Shown: in pieces, positions 8,634-17,407 of the stretch
Layout: each line of letters opens with the position of its first letter
Position numbering within the stretch: the first letter of the stretch is position 1
Assembly (NCBI GenBank): GCA_963741305.1
Contig: CAVUHL010000003.1
Location: forward strand, 7,688,001-7,752,000
Direction: 5' to 3'
From: DATMER01 sp963741305
GTDB taxonomy: Bacteria; Acidobacteriota; Thermoanaerobaculia; Multivoradales; UBA5704
Length of the DNA stretch: 64,000 bases
The notes under the pieces: model-generated
Seen by the model: only the letters and a program-made list of their open reading frames with translations
What the model was told of the DNA's origin: nothing
The model's database searches: none
Position numbers and translations under genes: made by a program

Positions 8634-10532
8634 ATGAACGGCATCCGCTGGACGCACCGGTTGCGCTACGGCTTCGACAACGCCATGTCCCGCGGGACCC
8701 CGGCCCTGATCGGGTTTCTGGGTCTCGCCTCCCTTACCCTGATCGCCATCGCCGCGCTGGTCATGGTGATCCTGCGCATCGTCCCGGGCGGCATGGACAG
8801 CCCGCCGGACTTCGTGGAGAGCATGTGGCTGAGCCTCATGCGCACCCTGGACTCCGGCACCATGGGCGGCGACGAGGGACGGGGCTTCCGCGTCACCATG
8901 CTGCTCGTCACCCTGGGCGGTATTTTCATCGTCAGCGCGCTCATCGGCGTCCTCAACAGCGGCCTGGAATCCAAGCTCGACGAGCTGCGCAAGGGGCGCT
9001 CCTTCGTCATCGAGAAGGACCACACGCTGATCCTCGGCTGGTCGCCCAAGATCTTCACCGTCATCTCCGAGCTGGCCCTCGCCAACGAGAACCGGCGCAA
9101 GCCGCGCATCGTGATCCTGGCCGACAAGGACAAGATCGAGATGGAGGACGAGATCCGCGACGAGGTGGGGCCCACCGGCAACACCAAGATCATCTGCCGC
9201 CGTGGCAGCCCGCTCGCGCTGAACGACCTCGAGATCGTGAACCCGCACCACGCGCGGTCGATCGTGGTGCTGGCGCCCGAGAGCGACGAGCCCGACTCCG
9301 AGGTCATCAAGACGATCCTGGCGATCACGAACAACCCCGACCGCAGGCCCGAGCCGTACCACATCGTGGCCGAGATCGCCGATCCGAAGAACGTCGAAGT
9401 GGCGCGGATGGTCGGCCGGGACGAAGCGGAGCTCGTGGTCACCGGCGACCTGATCCCGCGCATCATCGTCCAGACCTCGCGGCAGTCCGGCCTGAGCGTC
9501 GTCTACACGGAGCTGCTCGACTTCGGCGGCGACGAGATCTACTTCCAGGAAGAGCCGAAGCTGGCGGGGAAGACCTTCGGGGAAGCCCTCCTCGCCTATG
9601 AGGACTCCGCGATCATGGGCCTGCGCAGGCAGGACGGGACCATGCACCTCAACCCGCCCATGGACACGCGCATCACGGCGGGCGACCGGGTCATCGCCAT
9701 CTCCGAGGACGACGACACCGTGCGCGTCTCGGAGCAGGCGCCCGAGATCGACGAGCGGGCGATCCATGGCGCCCCGGCCGCGGAATCGCGCCCGGAACGG
9801 ACCCTTCTGCTGGGCTGGAACGAGCAGGGCGCGGCCATCGTCCACGAGCTGGACCGCTACGTGGCGGCTGGCTCGGAGCTGACCCTGGTGGCGGACGTCC
9901 GCGGTATCGCTGGGATCGTCGAACAGGAATGCGGCGACCTGGTGCACCAGAAGATCACCTGCCGCGAGGCGGACACCAAGGACCGCCGGATCCTGGACAG
10001 CCTCGGTGTGGAGGCTTTCGACCAGGTGATCCTGCTCTGCTACTCCGACCAGCTCGACGTGCAGGAGGCGGATGCCCGCACGCTGATCACCCTGCTGCAC
10101 TTGCGCGACATGGCGGAGAAGGGGAACCACGACTTCCGGATCGTGAGCGAGATGCTGGACGCGCGCAACCGCGAGCTGGCGGAGGTCACGCAGGCGGACG
10201 ACTTCATCGTCAGCAACAAGCTCACCAGCCTGATGCTCTCGCAGGTGTCGGAGAACAAGGAGCTGAACGCGGTCTTCGCGGACGTGTTCGACCCGGAGGG
10301 CTCGGAGATCTACCTCAAGCCGGCGGGAAACTACGTGGAGCTGGGGGTCGAAGTGAGCTTCTACACCGTCGTGGAGGCAGCCCGCCGCCGTGGCGAAGTG
10401 GCCATCGGCTACCGCCAGATGGCGCACGCCAAGGATGCGGCCCGCTCGTACGGTGTGGCGGTGAACCCGAAGAAGTCCACGCGGCTCGCGTTCACCGGGG
10501 CGGACCAGGTCATCGTGTTGGCGGAGGAGTGA
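8634..10532 (+). CDS. CASTOR/POLLUX-like ion channel with RCK/TrkA-N domains
   Basis: A 632-residue membrane protein resembling the bacterial relatives of plant CASTOR/POLLUX channels. Two hydrophobic segments (about residues 24-53 and 85-105) flank a pore-loop-like stretch (LSLMRTLDSGTMGGDEG). They are followed by two tandem Rossmann-type regulator-of-conductance regions (first around ILGWSPKIFTVISEL, second around LLLGWNEQGAAIVHEL). It probably passes monovalent cations gated by a cytosolic ligand; the ion is not deducible. An AGGAG lies about seven bases before the ATG. Its 3' end overlaps the converging YdeI-like gene by 23 bases. Confidence 0.85.
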   Translation: MNGIRWTHRLRYGFDNAMSRGTPALIGFLGLASLTLIAIAALVMVILRIVPGGMDSPPDFVESMWLSLMRTLDSGTMGGDEGRGFRVTMLLVTLGGIFIVSALIGVLNSGLESKLDELRKGRSFVIEKDHTLILGWSPKIFTVISELALANENRRKPRIVILADKDKIEMEDEIRDEVGPTGNTKIICRRGSPLALNDLEIVNPHHARSIVVLAPESDEPDSEVIKTILAITNNPDRRPEPYHIVAEIADPKNVEVARMVGRDEAELVVTGDLIPRIIVQTSRQSGLSVVYTELLDFGGDEIYFQEEPKLAGKTFGEALLAYEDSAIMGLRRQDGTMHLNPPMDTRITAGDRVIAISEDDDTVRVSEQAPEIDERAIHGAPAAESRPERTLLLGWNEQGAAIVHELDRYVAAGSELTLVADVRGIAGIVEQECGDLVHQKITCREADTKDRRILDSLGVEAFDQVILLCYSDQLDVQEADARTLITLLHLRDMAEKGNHDFRIVSEMLDARNRELAEVTQADDFIVSNKLTSLMLSQVSENKELNAVFADVFDPEGSEIYLKPAGNYVELGVEVSFYTVVEAARRRGEVAIGYRQMAHAKDAARSYGVAVNPKKSTRLAFTGADQVIVLAEE

Positions 10533-11085
10533 TCCCGAGCTTCTCGTTGCGCTCCAGCATGCGGACGGCTTCCTGCAACCGTCGCTGGCGGGTCTCCTCC
10601 TTCTTGGCCTCGGTGATCCAGCGCACGTAGTTCTTGCGGTGGGAGGGGGCGAGGCGCTGGAAGGACTCCCAGGCCTTCGGGTGCTCCTGAAGAGCCTCCT
10701 CCAGCCAGGGGGGAGGCTCGGCGCCTATGCGCTCGGGCGGCCGGTAATTCGGGTCCGGGTGCAGCTTCGCGGTCCCGGCCTCGGTCATCTTCCCTTCCGC
10801 CGTCAGCCGCTCGACCCGCTCCAGGTTGGAAGGCGACCAGTTCGTGCGGTCCTTCCGCGGCGTGAACCTCTGGGCGGAGTGGTCGCCGTCCAGCGTGCGC
10901 GCGACACTGTCGATCCATCCGAAGCAGAGCGCCTCCTCGACCGCGGCGTCGTAAGGGACCCGGGGCCTGCCCGTGTGCGTCTTCGGAGAGACCAGCCAGG
11001 CCTCCGTCTCGCTGGCATGGTGCTCCTCCAGCCACGCCCGCCACTCCTCCCGGGTTTCGACACGGACCAGTTTCGGCTCGCTCAT
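10510..11085 (-). CDS. YdeI/OmpD-associated family protein
   Basis: A 191-residue protein of the YdeI family, cytoplasmic and of poorly known biochemistry. Family signatures are EEWRAWLEEHHASETEAWLV, YDAAVEEALCFGWIDS, QRFTPRKDRTNWSPSN and a C-terminal segment ending in a tandem-basic helix (RWITEAKKEETRQRRLQEAVRML, quoted in part). The start is taken at the ATG at 11085 (MSEPKL); one six bases upstream (11091) is in frame. It is divergent from the LURP-one-like gene, with start codons less than 20 bases apart. Confidence 0.85.
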   Translation of the reverse strand: MSEPKLVRVETREEWRAWLEEHHASETEAWLVSPKTHTGRPRVPYDAAVEEALCFGWIDSVARTLDGDHSAQRFTPRKDRTNWSPSNLERVERLTAEGKMTEAGTAKLHPDPNYRPPERIGAEPPPWLEEALQEHPKAWESFQRLAPSHRKNYVRWITEAKKEETRQRRLQEAVRMLERNEKLGITPPPTR

Positions 11086-11090
11086 GCCCA

Positions 11091-11096
11091 TATACT
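11091..11096 (+). promoter_or_regulatory. -10 box of the LURP-one-like gene in a tiny divergent junction
   Basis: TATACT ends seven bases before the ATG at 11104, which places transcription start at or next to the A of ATG. The complementary strand reads AGTATATG toward the YdeI-like gene, so one AT-rich core may serve both directions. The junction has no room for a Shine-Dalgarno on either side. Confidence 0.5.
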
Positions 11097-11103
11097 TGCA
11101 CCC

Positions 11104-11598
11104 ATGCGATACCAGATGAAAGAGAAGCTGATCGCCCTGGGCCAGGATTTCGTCATCCAGGACGAGAACGGACGCGACGCCTACCTGGTGGACGGCAAGG
11201 CCTTGAGCTTCGGCGACAAGCTGGTGTTCAAGGACATGGCGGGCAACGAGCTCGCCCGCATCGAGCAGAAGCTCCTGGCCTGGGGCCCGACCTACGAGGT
11301 CTACCGCGGCGGGCAGCAGGTGGCCACGGTCAAGAAGTCCCTCTTCACCCTCTTCCGCAGCAAGTTTTCCGTGGACGTGCCCGGCCCGGACGATCTGGAA
11401 GCGCAGGGCGATTTCCTCGACCATGAGTACACCTTCACCCGCGGCGGCCAGACCGTGGCGCAGGTGTCGAAGCGCTGGCTCTCCATCCGCGACACGTACG
11501 CCATCGACGTCGCCGCGGGCGAGGACGACATTCTCCTTCTGGCCTGCGCCGTGGTCGTCGACATGGCCAGCCACAAGGAGGGCGATCACGATCATTGA
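11104..11598 (+). CDS. LURP-one-related/YxjI-like protein
   Basis: A 164-residue beta-rich protein of the LURP-one/tubby-like fold. The start MRYQMKEKLIALGQDFVIQ, the repeated strand patterns (GKALSFGDKLVFKD, ELARIEQKLLAWGPTYEVY) and the YTFTRGGQTVAQVSKRW segment are typical, as is the hydrophobic C-terminal helix (DILLLACAVVVDM). Family members may be membrane-tethered scaffolds; no enzymatic activity is known. It is followed by the 21-bp phased array rather than by another gene. Confidence 0.8.
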   Translation: MRYQMKEKLIALGQDFVIQDENGRDAYLVDGKALSFGDKLVFKDMAGNELARIEQKLLAWGPTYEVYRGGQQVATVKKSLFTLFRSKFSVDVPGPDDLEAQGDFLDHEYTFTRGGQTVAQVSKRWLSIRDTYAIDVAAGEDDILLLACAVVVDMASHKEGDHDH

Positions 11599-11613
11599 GC
11601 CGAGCCGCCCGGA

Positions 11614-11886
11614 TGTACAGTCGGAGCGTGAGAATGTACGGATGAGTCTTAGGGGTGCTTGCCGGAGTCGCAAATCTGTACAACGTAGACTAGGAACTGT
11701 ACAAACGGGTAGCTCAATCCCTTGCCGGAGTCGCTCCGCTATATAGTTGACTCATTCGACTGTACGCAGGAGCCGCTGCTCTGTACAGATAAATCGCTCC
11801 GCTATATAGAGAAGTCATTCCTGCGTGAGGGGGACCCGCTCCCCTGTACAGTGGCAGAGCTTGTTTGTACATAAAAGCCGCCGCGC
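11614..11886. repeat. Phased 21-bp array with TGTACA core
   Basis: The word TGTAC(A/G) occurs at 11614, 11635, 11677, 11698, 11761, 11782, 11845 and 11866. Every interval is a multiple of 21 (21, 42, 21, 63, 21, 63, 21). At the vacant register positions the hexamer is degenerate or replaced: TGCTTG at 11656, TATATA at 11740 and 11803. The 15 bases between cores are diverged, with recurrent GCCGGAGTCGC and TCGCTCCGC words. TGTACA is palindromic, and 21 bp is two helical turns, so the cores lie on one face of the helix. It fills most of a 318-base gene-free gap upstream of the metalloprotease-like gene. Confidence 0.85.
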
Positions 11887-11904
11887 TGCCGTCCTGCCAT
11901 CTCA

Positions 11905-11910
11905 TATACT
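11905..11910 (+). promoter_or_regulatory. -10 box of the metalloprotease-like gene
   Basis: TATACT ends six bases before the ATG at 11917, again too close to leave a leader or a ribosome-binding site. The 21-bp array ends immediately upstream, so proteins bound to the array would sit over the -35 region and beyond. Confidence 0.5.
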
Positions 11911-11916
11911 GCCTGC

Positions 11917-13182
11917 ATGATGTTCAAGATACTGGCGCTCTGCGCCTCCCTGCTCTCGGACACGCCGGCCCTTCCTCCCGGCGTGACTCCGCTGCCGGAG
12001 GAGCTCGAGAGCCGCATCGAAGCGCTCCTCAAAGAGGCCGAGAAGTACCGCGGCCTCGAAGCGAAGGAGACCGTTCCCTCAGGCGCCGTGGACGACCCGG
12101 CCCTCAGGAAGAAGATGGTCGAGTCCTTCCAGGCCGAGCTGCCTCCGGAGAAGCTGCGGCCGATCGAGGTGGCGCTCAAGGCCTTCGGCCTGGTGCCGGA
12201 GAGCCTGGACCTGGTGAAATTCTTTCCCGAGCTCCTCACCAGCCAGGTGGCGGGCTTCTACGACCCGGAGGAGCATTACCTCGCCCTGGTGCAGCGCGAT
12301 GGCGTGACCGCGCCGTCGACCAATCTGTCCCCTGAGGCCACGATAAAAGCGGAGGAGGCGGTGCTCGTCCACGAGCTGACGCACGCTCTCCAGGACCAGC
12401 ACTTCCACCTGGAAACGTTCGCGACCGGTCAGCCGCTGGACGACGCGGACGTGGCCAAGGTCGCCTTGATCGAGGGGGATGCCACCCTGGTCATGATGGA
12501 CTTCTTCGCCGAGATGAGCCTGGCGAGCCTCCCTGGGATCGAGGAAACCATGGGCTCGTTCCTCGACGATCCCCGGAAGATGTTGGAGGCCACGCCCGGA
12601 GTGCCCAACGTCCCCGGGGCGGCCGAGCTGGCCTCGGCACCGGCCTGGTTCCAGGACACGCTGCTCTTCAGCTACTTCGAGGGGTTCCAGTTCTCGCTCA
12701 GCGCGCGCCGGAAGGGCGGCCAGGCGCTGCTCGACCACGCCTTTACCAAGGATCCGCCGCGCTCCTCCGAGCAGATCCTCCACCCCGAGAAGTGGCACTC
12801 CAAGCGCGACGACCCGGTAATCCTCCCCTGGCCGGACCTCTCCCGCGTGCTGCCGGGCTGGACCAAGGCGATCGAGGCGCAGCTCGGCGAGCTCACGATC
12901 CGCACCTTGTTCCGCGGCGCCCTGAAGAAGGACGAGCGCGCCGTGCAAGCCGCGGCGGGATGGGGCGGAGACCGCTTCGCGGTCTATGAGAAGGGAGGCG
13001 AGCGGCTGCTGGCCTGGGTGACGGAGTGGGACACGGAATTGGATGCCCGCGAGTTCCAGTCCGCCGCCAAGGATCTGGGCCGGGGCTGGGCCGTCCAGCG
13101 CAAGGGGAAGCGCGTGGTGGTGATCCGCGGGACGCTCAAGAAGCCCGAGCGGGCGGCACTCCAGGCGGAGCTGGGAAGCTAG
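11917..13182 (+). CDS. Putative zinc metallopeptidase-like protein
   Basis: A 421-residue protein with a short hydrophobic N-terminus (MMFKILALCASLL) that may be an export signal. Residues 152-156 are HELTH inside VLVHELTHALQDQHF, a gluzincin-style zinc motif, and IEGDAT near residue 185 offers a plausible third ligand. The rest is rich in charged helices and ends in EKGGERLLAWVTEWDTE-type strands. The substrate is unknown, and the HExxH could be structural. It stands alone after the phased array and before a hairpin; its start fits a leaderless message. Confidence 0.65.
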   Translation: MMFKILALCASLLSDTPALPPGVTPLPEELESRIEALLKEAEKYRGLEAKETVPSGAVDDPALRKKMVESFQAELPPEKLRPIEVALKAFGLVPESLDLVKFFPELLTSQVAGFYDPEEHYLALVQRDGVTAPSTNLSPEATIKAEEAVLVHELTHALQDQHFHLETFATGQPLDDADVAKVALIEGDATLVMMDFFAEMSLASLPGIEETMGSFLDDPRKMLEATPGVPNVPGAAELASAPAWFQDTLLFSYFEGFQFSLSARRKGGQALLDHAFTKDPPRSSEQILHPEKWHSKRDDPVILPWPDLSRVLPGWTKAIEAQLGELTIRTLFRGALKKDERAVQAAAGWGGDRFAVYEKGGERLLAWVTEWDTELDAREFQSAAKDLGRGWAVQRKGKRVVVIRGTLKKPERAALQAELGS

Positions 13183-13250
13183 GCCCCCGCTTCGGAGAAG
13201 AGGACGCCCCCACCTACATCGCAAGCACGTGCCATGAAGAGGGAGGAGGC

Positions 13251-13277
13251 GCCCTCTCCCGCGAAGCGGGGGAGGGC
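13251..13277. terminator. Hairpin after the metalloprotease-like gene
   Basis: A 12-base stem (GCCCTCTCCCGC with GCGGGGGAGGGC, one G-T pair) closes a GAA loop in the gap between converging genes. There is no T-run, so it may be a Rho-assisted terminator or a short member of the CCCTCTCCC palindrome family also seen at 8439, 34288 and 44581. Confidence 0.5.
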
Positions 13278-13291
13278 AGGGGGGCTGGCCG

Positions 13292-13735
13292 CTAGACGCG
13301 CGCCTTCAGCCCGTCGAGCGTCGTTATGTGCTCGCGCTGCTTGGGGATCATGCCGCGGATCAGCGCCAGGCAGTCGGCGGGAAGGTCCTTGTCCTCGAGC
13401 GCAGCCTCGTAATCCTTGAGGCCGTGCTCCTCACCCTCCTTGAGGGCCTTGAGCGAGGCGGCGTTGCCGAAGAGCGTCGCGGTGCCTTCGACGGCCTTCG
13501 CGAAGGCGCCCCAGGGGCCCGAATCCGAAGAGGGCTTGCCGCCGTGCTGCTCGACGTGGTGCCAGAGCGCGTCGGCCGCGTCGCGGTGGTCGCGCTGCAT
13601 GGCGCGCAGTACCTCGATCCAGGGATCGTGCGGGTCGCCACCCAGCTTCTCGATCGCCTGCCGGTAGGTCTCGATCGCGGACATCTCGCCCCGCAAAAGG
13701 CTGTTCAGGGTGCTCGTCTCGGTGCCAGTCGCCAT
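13292..13735 (-). CDS. DUF2383/PA2169-type four-helix protein
   Basis: A 147-residue helical protein resembling the DUF2383 family. It has an N-terminal LNSLLRGEMSAIETYRQAIEK helix, a central RDHRDAADALWHHVEQHGG and a C-terminal DYEAALEDKDLP...QREHITTLDGL, reading as a ferritin-like four-helix bundle with conserved Glu/His. Its role is probably a stress function; family biochemistry is not established. The start is ATG at 13735 because AAGGAGAG lies seven to eight bases upstream; a longer frame to 13807 lacks that signal. Confidence 0.75.
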   Translation of the reverse strand: MATGTETSTLNSLLRGEMSAIETYRQAIEKLGGDPHDPWIEVLRAMQRDHRDAADALWHHVEQHGGKPSSDSGPWGAFAKAVEGTATLFGNAASLKALKEGEEHGLKDYEAALEDKDLPADCLALIRGMIPKQREHITTLDGLKARV

Positions 13736-13820
13736 AGGGTTCTCTCCTTGCCGTTTGTCCAGGGGCGGTGCGGCTGCCCCGAGTTTTCCGCAAGGAAGGT
13801 AGTGCAAGCGATGTGCCGAC

Positions 13821-15176
13821 TTATTCGGACGGGTCGGGCACCGTGGCCGGCTGCAGCACCGTGAGCCGCACCGTGTTCACTCTGTTGAGGTGAACCTCCA
13901 TGACCTCGATGGCCATCGGGCCCACTTCCACGCGGTCGCCCACGGCGGGGTTGCGGCCCAGCTCGGAGAGGACCAGGCCGCCGATGGTGTCCTCGTCGCG
14001 GTCGCTCAGCTCGAGGTCGAGCTCGTCCTCCAAGTCCTCGATGAGCATCCCGCCGCTGACCTCGTAGACGCCTTCATCCACCTTGAGGAGCTCGTCCTTG
14101 TCGACGTCGAACTCGTCGCTGATCTGGCCGACGATCTCCTCGATCACGTCCTCCAGGGTCACGACTCCGGAGACGCCGCCGTACTCGTCGATCACCGCCG
14201 CCATGTGGAAGCGCTCGGTGCGCATGCGCTTGAGCAGGCGGTCGAGCTCCAGGGTCTCGGGCACGAAGGCGATCTCCCTCGCCACTTCCTGAAGCGAGGT
14301 GACGGGCCGCTCGCGGCGGAAGAGGTCCTTGATGTGGATCACCCCGATGACGTGGTCCAGGTCCCCCTCGCAGAGGGGGAAGCGGGTATGGCCGCTGCGC
14401 CGCGCGAGGCGCAGGTCCTCGGCGAGCGGCCTGGCCGTGGAGAGGTAGGTCACGTCCTGGCGCGGCAGCATGATCTGCCTCGCCACCCGGTGGGAAAGCT
14501 CGAAGATGTTGTCCAGCAGCTCGCGCTTCTGGTGCGACATGTGGGTCGCATTGCTGGATGACAGGAGCAGCCGCAGCTCTTCTTCGTCGTGCGCGATCTC
14601 GGACTCGCTCACCGGCGCGATCCCGACCAGCTTGAGCAGGAAGTTGGCCGTGTGGTTGAGCAGCCAGATCGCCGGGTAGGTGACCTTGTAGAAAAGGAAG
14701 AGCGGCAGCGCCACGACCAGGGCGGTGCCCTCGGCTTTGCGGATGGCGATCGACTTCGGGGCCAGCTCGCCCAGCACGATGTGCAGGATCGTGATGACCA
14801 GGAAGGAGACCGTCACGGACGCCGAGTGGAGGAGCGCGGGGTTGTCGGGGGCGAAGGTCCGCACCACCGGCTCGATGATCCAGGCGAAGGCAGGCTCGCC
14901 GATCCAGCCCAGGGCCAGGCTGGCCAGGGTGATCCCGAGCTGGGTGGCCGACAGGTAGGCGTCCAGGTGGCGGACCATGTGCTTCGCCACTTCCGCCCGG
15001 CGGTTCCCCGCGGCTACGTAAGGCTCGATCTGGGTCGGCCGCACCTTGACCAGCGCGAACTCCGCCGCCACGAAGAAGCCATTCAGGAAGACCAGGATGA
15101 CGGCGATGAACAGGCCCCAGCCCGGGCTGACCAGGGGAGCGGCTCCGGGCACCGCGGCAAGGAGGAAGAGGCTCAC
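13821..15176 (-). CDS. CNNM/CorC-type membrane protein with CBS domains
   Basis: A 451-residue inner-membrane protein, often labelled hemolysin family. The N-terminal DUF21 domain (about 1-190) has four hydrophobic segments, starting LFIAVILVFLNGFFVAAEFALVK. A CBS pair follows (about 205-335, with LPRQDVTYL and VIDEYGGVSGVVTLEDVIEEI), and a C-terminal CorC/HlyC domain (about 350-440). Relatives take part in Mg2+/Co2+ or Na+ transport; the true substrate here is unknown. GTG start with GGGGAGG upstream. It lies 70 bases downstream of the glycosidase-like gene on the same strand. Confidence 0.92.
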   Translation of the reverse strand: MSLFLLAAVPGAAPLVSPGWGLFIAVILVFLNGFFVAAEFALVKVRPTQIEPYVAAGNRRAEVAKHMVRHLDAYLSATQLGITLASLALGWIGEPAFAWIIEPVVRTFAPDNPALLHSASVTVSFLVITILHIVLGELAPKSIAIRKAEGTALVVALPLFLFYKVTYPAIWLLNHTANFLLKLVGIAPVSESEIAHDEEELRLLLSSSNATHMSHQKRELLDNIFELSHRVARQIMLPRQDVTYLSTARPLAEDLRLARRSGHTRFPLCEGDLDHVIGVIHIKDLFRRERPVTSLQEVAREIAFVPETLELDRLLKRMRTERFHMAAVIDEYGGVSGVVTLEDVIEEIVGQISDEFDVDKDELLKVDEGVYEVSGGMLIEDLEDELDLELSDRDEDTIGGLVLSELGRNPAVGDRVEVGPMAIEVMEVHLNRVNTVRLTVLQPATVPDPSE

Positions 15177-15246
15177 GGGCGCGCCTCCCCAAGCCGGGTA
15201 TCATCGCTGGCGATGGAAGGGAACGGGGTACTCGGAGGGTCCTGAC

Positions 15247-17352
15247 TCAAGGCGACTCACATGTTAGCACAGCGCCCTGGAAGCTGAAGAACAAGGCCTC
15301 TGTCGTGTCGAGCTCGAGCTCGAGCTCGAATCGGTCGCCTTGGGGCAGGGGCTGGCCCGTGCGCTCGTTCACGACCCCCGTCACCGGCGCCGCGAGCTGG
15401 ACGCGGACCGGGATCCGAGCCTCGACCAGCTCGTCGGAAGTGTTTTGCAGGATCAGGACCAGCGTCCGCCCATCCTTGCACCAGGCGACGGTTTCGAGCT
15501 TCGGAAGCCGCCCCGTGCCGAGGGGAGTGGCCACGATCCAGGGGACGATGCCCGCCGCCCCGAGGAAAGTCTGGCGGTGCGCGTCCGTATCGGTCCCCTC
15601 CTGCCGGTACATCAGGTAGCGCTGGGGGGAGAGGTTCAGATAGACGGCCTGCCCCTTCCCTACCCGGCGCGAGGTCCCGGCCGGCAGCTTCCGCTCCGCG
15701 ACGGCGAAGCCCTGGTGCAGTTTGGGGCTGAGGGTCTCGAGCAGCTCACGGTAGCGTTGAAACTTGTAGCCCTTCTCCTGGTCGGTCTCCACCCAGAGCG
15801 TGCCGCCGAAGAAGTCCTTCCGGGTCTCGGTGCCGTCGTGGCTGATGCCGAAGAGATCGTCGAGCGCGCCGCGGGAACGTCCGCGGCCGTGCTGGTCAAA
15901 GAGGCCGGCGGCGAAGTCGGCGATCACGGTCCCCCCTGCCGCGGCGAAGCCGGCGATGCGCCGGGCCTCGACGTCGGACAGGGCATAGGAGGCCGGGAGG
16001 ATCAGCACCTTGTACCGCGCCGGCACGCCGTGGAGCGCCACCTCGTCGTAGGCCAGGAAGTCATAGTCCAGGCCGGCGTCGTTGAGGAGCATCTCCCAGG
16101 CGCGGCGGACGTTGTGAGAGGTGCCGAGCCGGTGGTCGTCGTTGCGGTTCGGCCACGAACGGCCATGGGGTTCGGCGTCCAGCATCCAGGAGACCTGGAT
16201 ACTGGGATGGGAGTAGTAGATGGCGATCCCGTCCTGGAGCCGGCTCGCGCCCACCAGCTTCTTCCCCTGGACGCCGCCCAGCTCGCGCAGGGTGAGGCGG
16301 AAGCGCTCCAGCCAGGGCAGGGGCGTGCCGTCGGCGTCGAACCAGCCCTCCACCCATCCGACCATGCCCCGGTCGCCGTGGGCGAAGCGGTGCCAGGCCG
16401 TCCAGACATCGCTGCGGCCGCCATGGAAATGGGTGGAGATCCGCGGGATCGCAGGGCTGAAGGAGCGCACGATCTCGGGCGCCGAGCCGGCGTCGTAGGC
16501 TTCCACGTACTGGACCTTCTTCGCCAGCTTGGCCCAGTCGTAGCCGCCCCAGAGGTTGGGGGCCTGGCCGCCGACGAAGCCGCAGGGCGTCGAGGGGTCC
16601 TCGCGGTTGCAGCGCTCCACGAGCCGGCCCAGGAAGTCCGCCCAGACCGAGTCGTTGTAGGTCATGCGGTCGAGGAACGGGGAAAGGTCGATCTCGCCGA
16701 GCGGCCCGTCCAGCTCCCCCCGCACCTCGTCCGGTCCCACGTACCTGGCTTCCGGAGGCCGTCCGCCGTAGTAGGTCTTCAGCCAGCGCTCGTAGGCCTG
16801 GTCGTCTTCGTTGAGGCGCCAGGGGATCGGCCGGATGAACGAGCCGGTGGAGATCTCGTCGTCCAATGCGTAGGCCATGCGCAGGGAGCTCTTCCGGATC
16901 GGGGCGAGGTTGTTGGCGATCGTGGAGCCGAGCTCGCGCTCCAACTCGGGGGTGAGAGGACGGGGACGGATGGCCCACGGGTCGCGCAGGTCGCCCTCGA
17001 GATCGGCAGGCATGAGGAAGAGCGCGCCCTTGCCCGCGGTGTGATCGTTGTAGAAGCGCAGCCCCCAGCGCTCCAGCCAGTCCAGCGGGCCCGCGCCGTG
17101 ATCCATGACCCCGCCGTTGATGCCGTAAAGCCGGCAGAATTCACCGCCGCGCTGGCCGGTCCCGATGTGCCAGCGGTAGCGCCAGGGCATGTAGAGCCAG
17201 CTGTCCCAGCGGCCTGCGGGGTCTTGGCGGACGCGGCGGAATTCAGGGGCCTGACGGAGGTAGGCGAGGTAGGAGCCCTCCGGCTCGGCGGGGTGGGGAG
17301 CCCCCTGGCCGCAGGCCAGGGAGATCAGCAGAGGAACGAAGAGCCTTTTCAA
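15247..17352 (-). CDS. Exported glycoside-hydrolase-like protein (GH42-like)
   Basis: A 701-residue protein with an N-terminal signal (KRLFVPLLISLAC) whose Cys at about residue 14 might be lipidated, although the lipobox is imperfect. The middle has a barrel-like layout with acidic motifs (ALDDEISTG, YNDSVWADFLGRLVERC, VEAYDAGSAPEIVRS). Residues 440-500 read like the class-I-glutaminase-type trimerisation domain of family 42 beta-galactosidases (YKVLILPASYALSD...GGTVIADFAAGLFDQHG), and beta-strands close the protein. Catalytic Glu residues cannot be assigned with certainty. Start is TTG at 17352, chosen because it gives the signal peptide. Probably polysaccharide breakdown at the cell surface. 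Confidence 0.6.
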   Translation of the reverse strand: MKRLFVPLLISLACGQGAPHPAEPEGSYLAYLRQAPEFRRVRQDPAGRWDSWLYMPWRYRWHIGTGQRGGEFCRLYGINGGVMDHGAGPLDWLERWGLRFYNDHTAGKGALFLMPADLEGDLRDPWAIRPRPLTPELERELGSTIANNLAPIRKSSLRMAYALDDEISTGSFIRPIPWRLNEDDQAYERWLKTYYGGRPPEARYVGPDEVRGELDGPLGEIDLSPFLDRMTYNDSVWADFLGRLVERCNREDPSTPCGFVGGQAPNLWGGYDWAKLAKKVQYVEAYDAGSAPEIVRSFSPAIPRISTHFHGGRSDVWTAWHRFAHGDRGMVGWVEGWFDADGTPLPWLERFRLTLRELGGVQGKKLVGASRLQDGIAIYYSHPSIQVSWMLDAEPHGRSWPNRNDDHRLGTSHNVRRAWEMLLNDAGLDYDFLAYDEVALHGVPARYKVLILPASYALSDVEARRIAGFAAAGGTVIADFAAGLFDQHGRGRSRGALDDLFGISHDGTETRKDFFGGTLWVETDQEKGYKFQRYRELLETLSPKLHQGFAVAERKLPAGTSRRVGKGQAVYLNLSPQRYLMYRQEGTDTDAHRQTFLGAAGIVPWIVATPLGTGRLPKLETVAWCKDGRTLVLILQNTSDELVEARIPVRVQLAAPVTGVVNERTGQPLPQGDRFELELELDTTEALFFSFQGAVLTCESP

Positions 17353-17375
17353 GCACCGAAGCTCGGTGCAAGATG

Positions 17376-17397
17376 GGGGCCGGCGGATGCCGGCCCC
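17376..17397 (-). terminator. Hairpin after the Fn3 protein gene
   Basis: A nine-base perfect stem (GGGGCCGGC/GCCGGCCCC, loop GGAT) sits 10 bases beyond the stop of the large Fn3 protein. A second small hairpin CACCGA-AGC-TCGGTG lies at 17354-17368. There is no T-run, so termination strength is uncertain. Confidence 0.5.
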
Positions 17398-17407
17398 TTG
17401 CCGCCGG

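Noticed and set aside
11614..11886. Reading the TGTACA array as a protein gene
   Set aside because: The longest minus-strand frame there is only 63 codons, ends mid-array, has no ribosome-binding site, and the register continues past its stop.
15305..15330. GAGCTC-rich short repeat
   Set aside because: It encodes an alternating Glu-Leu strand of the glycosidase-like protein; no sign of a regulatory site.
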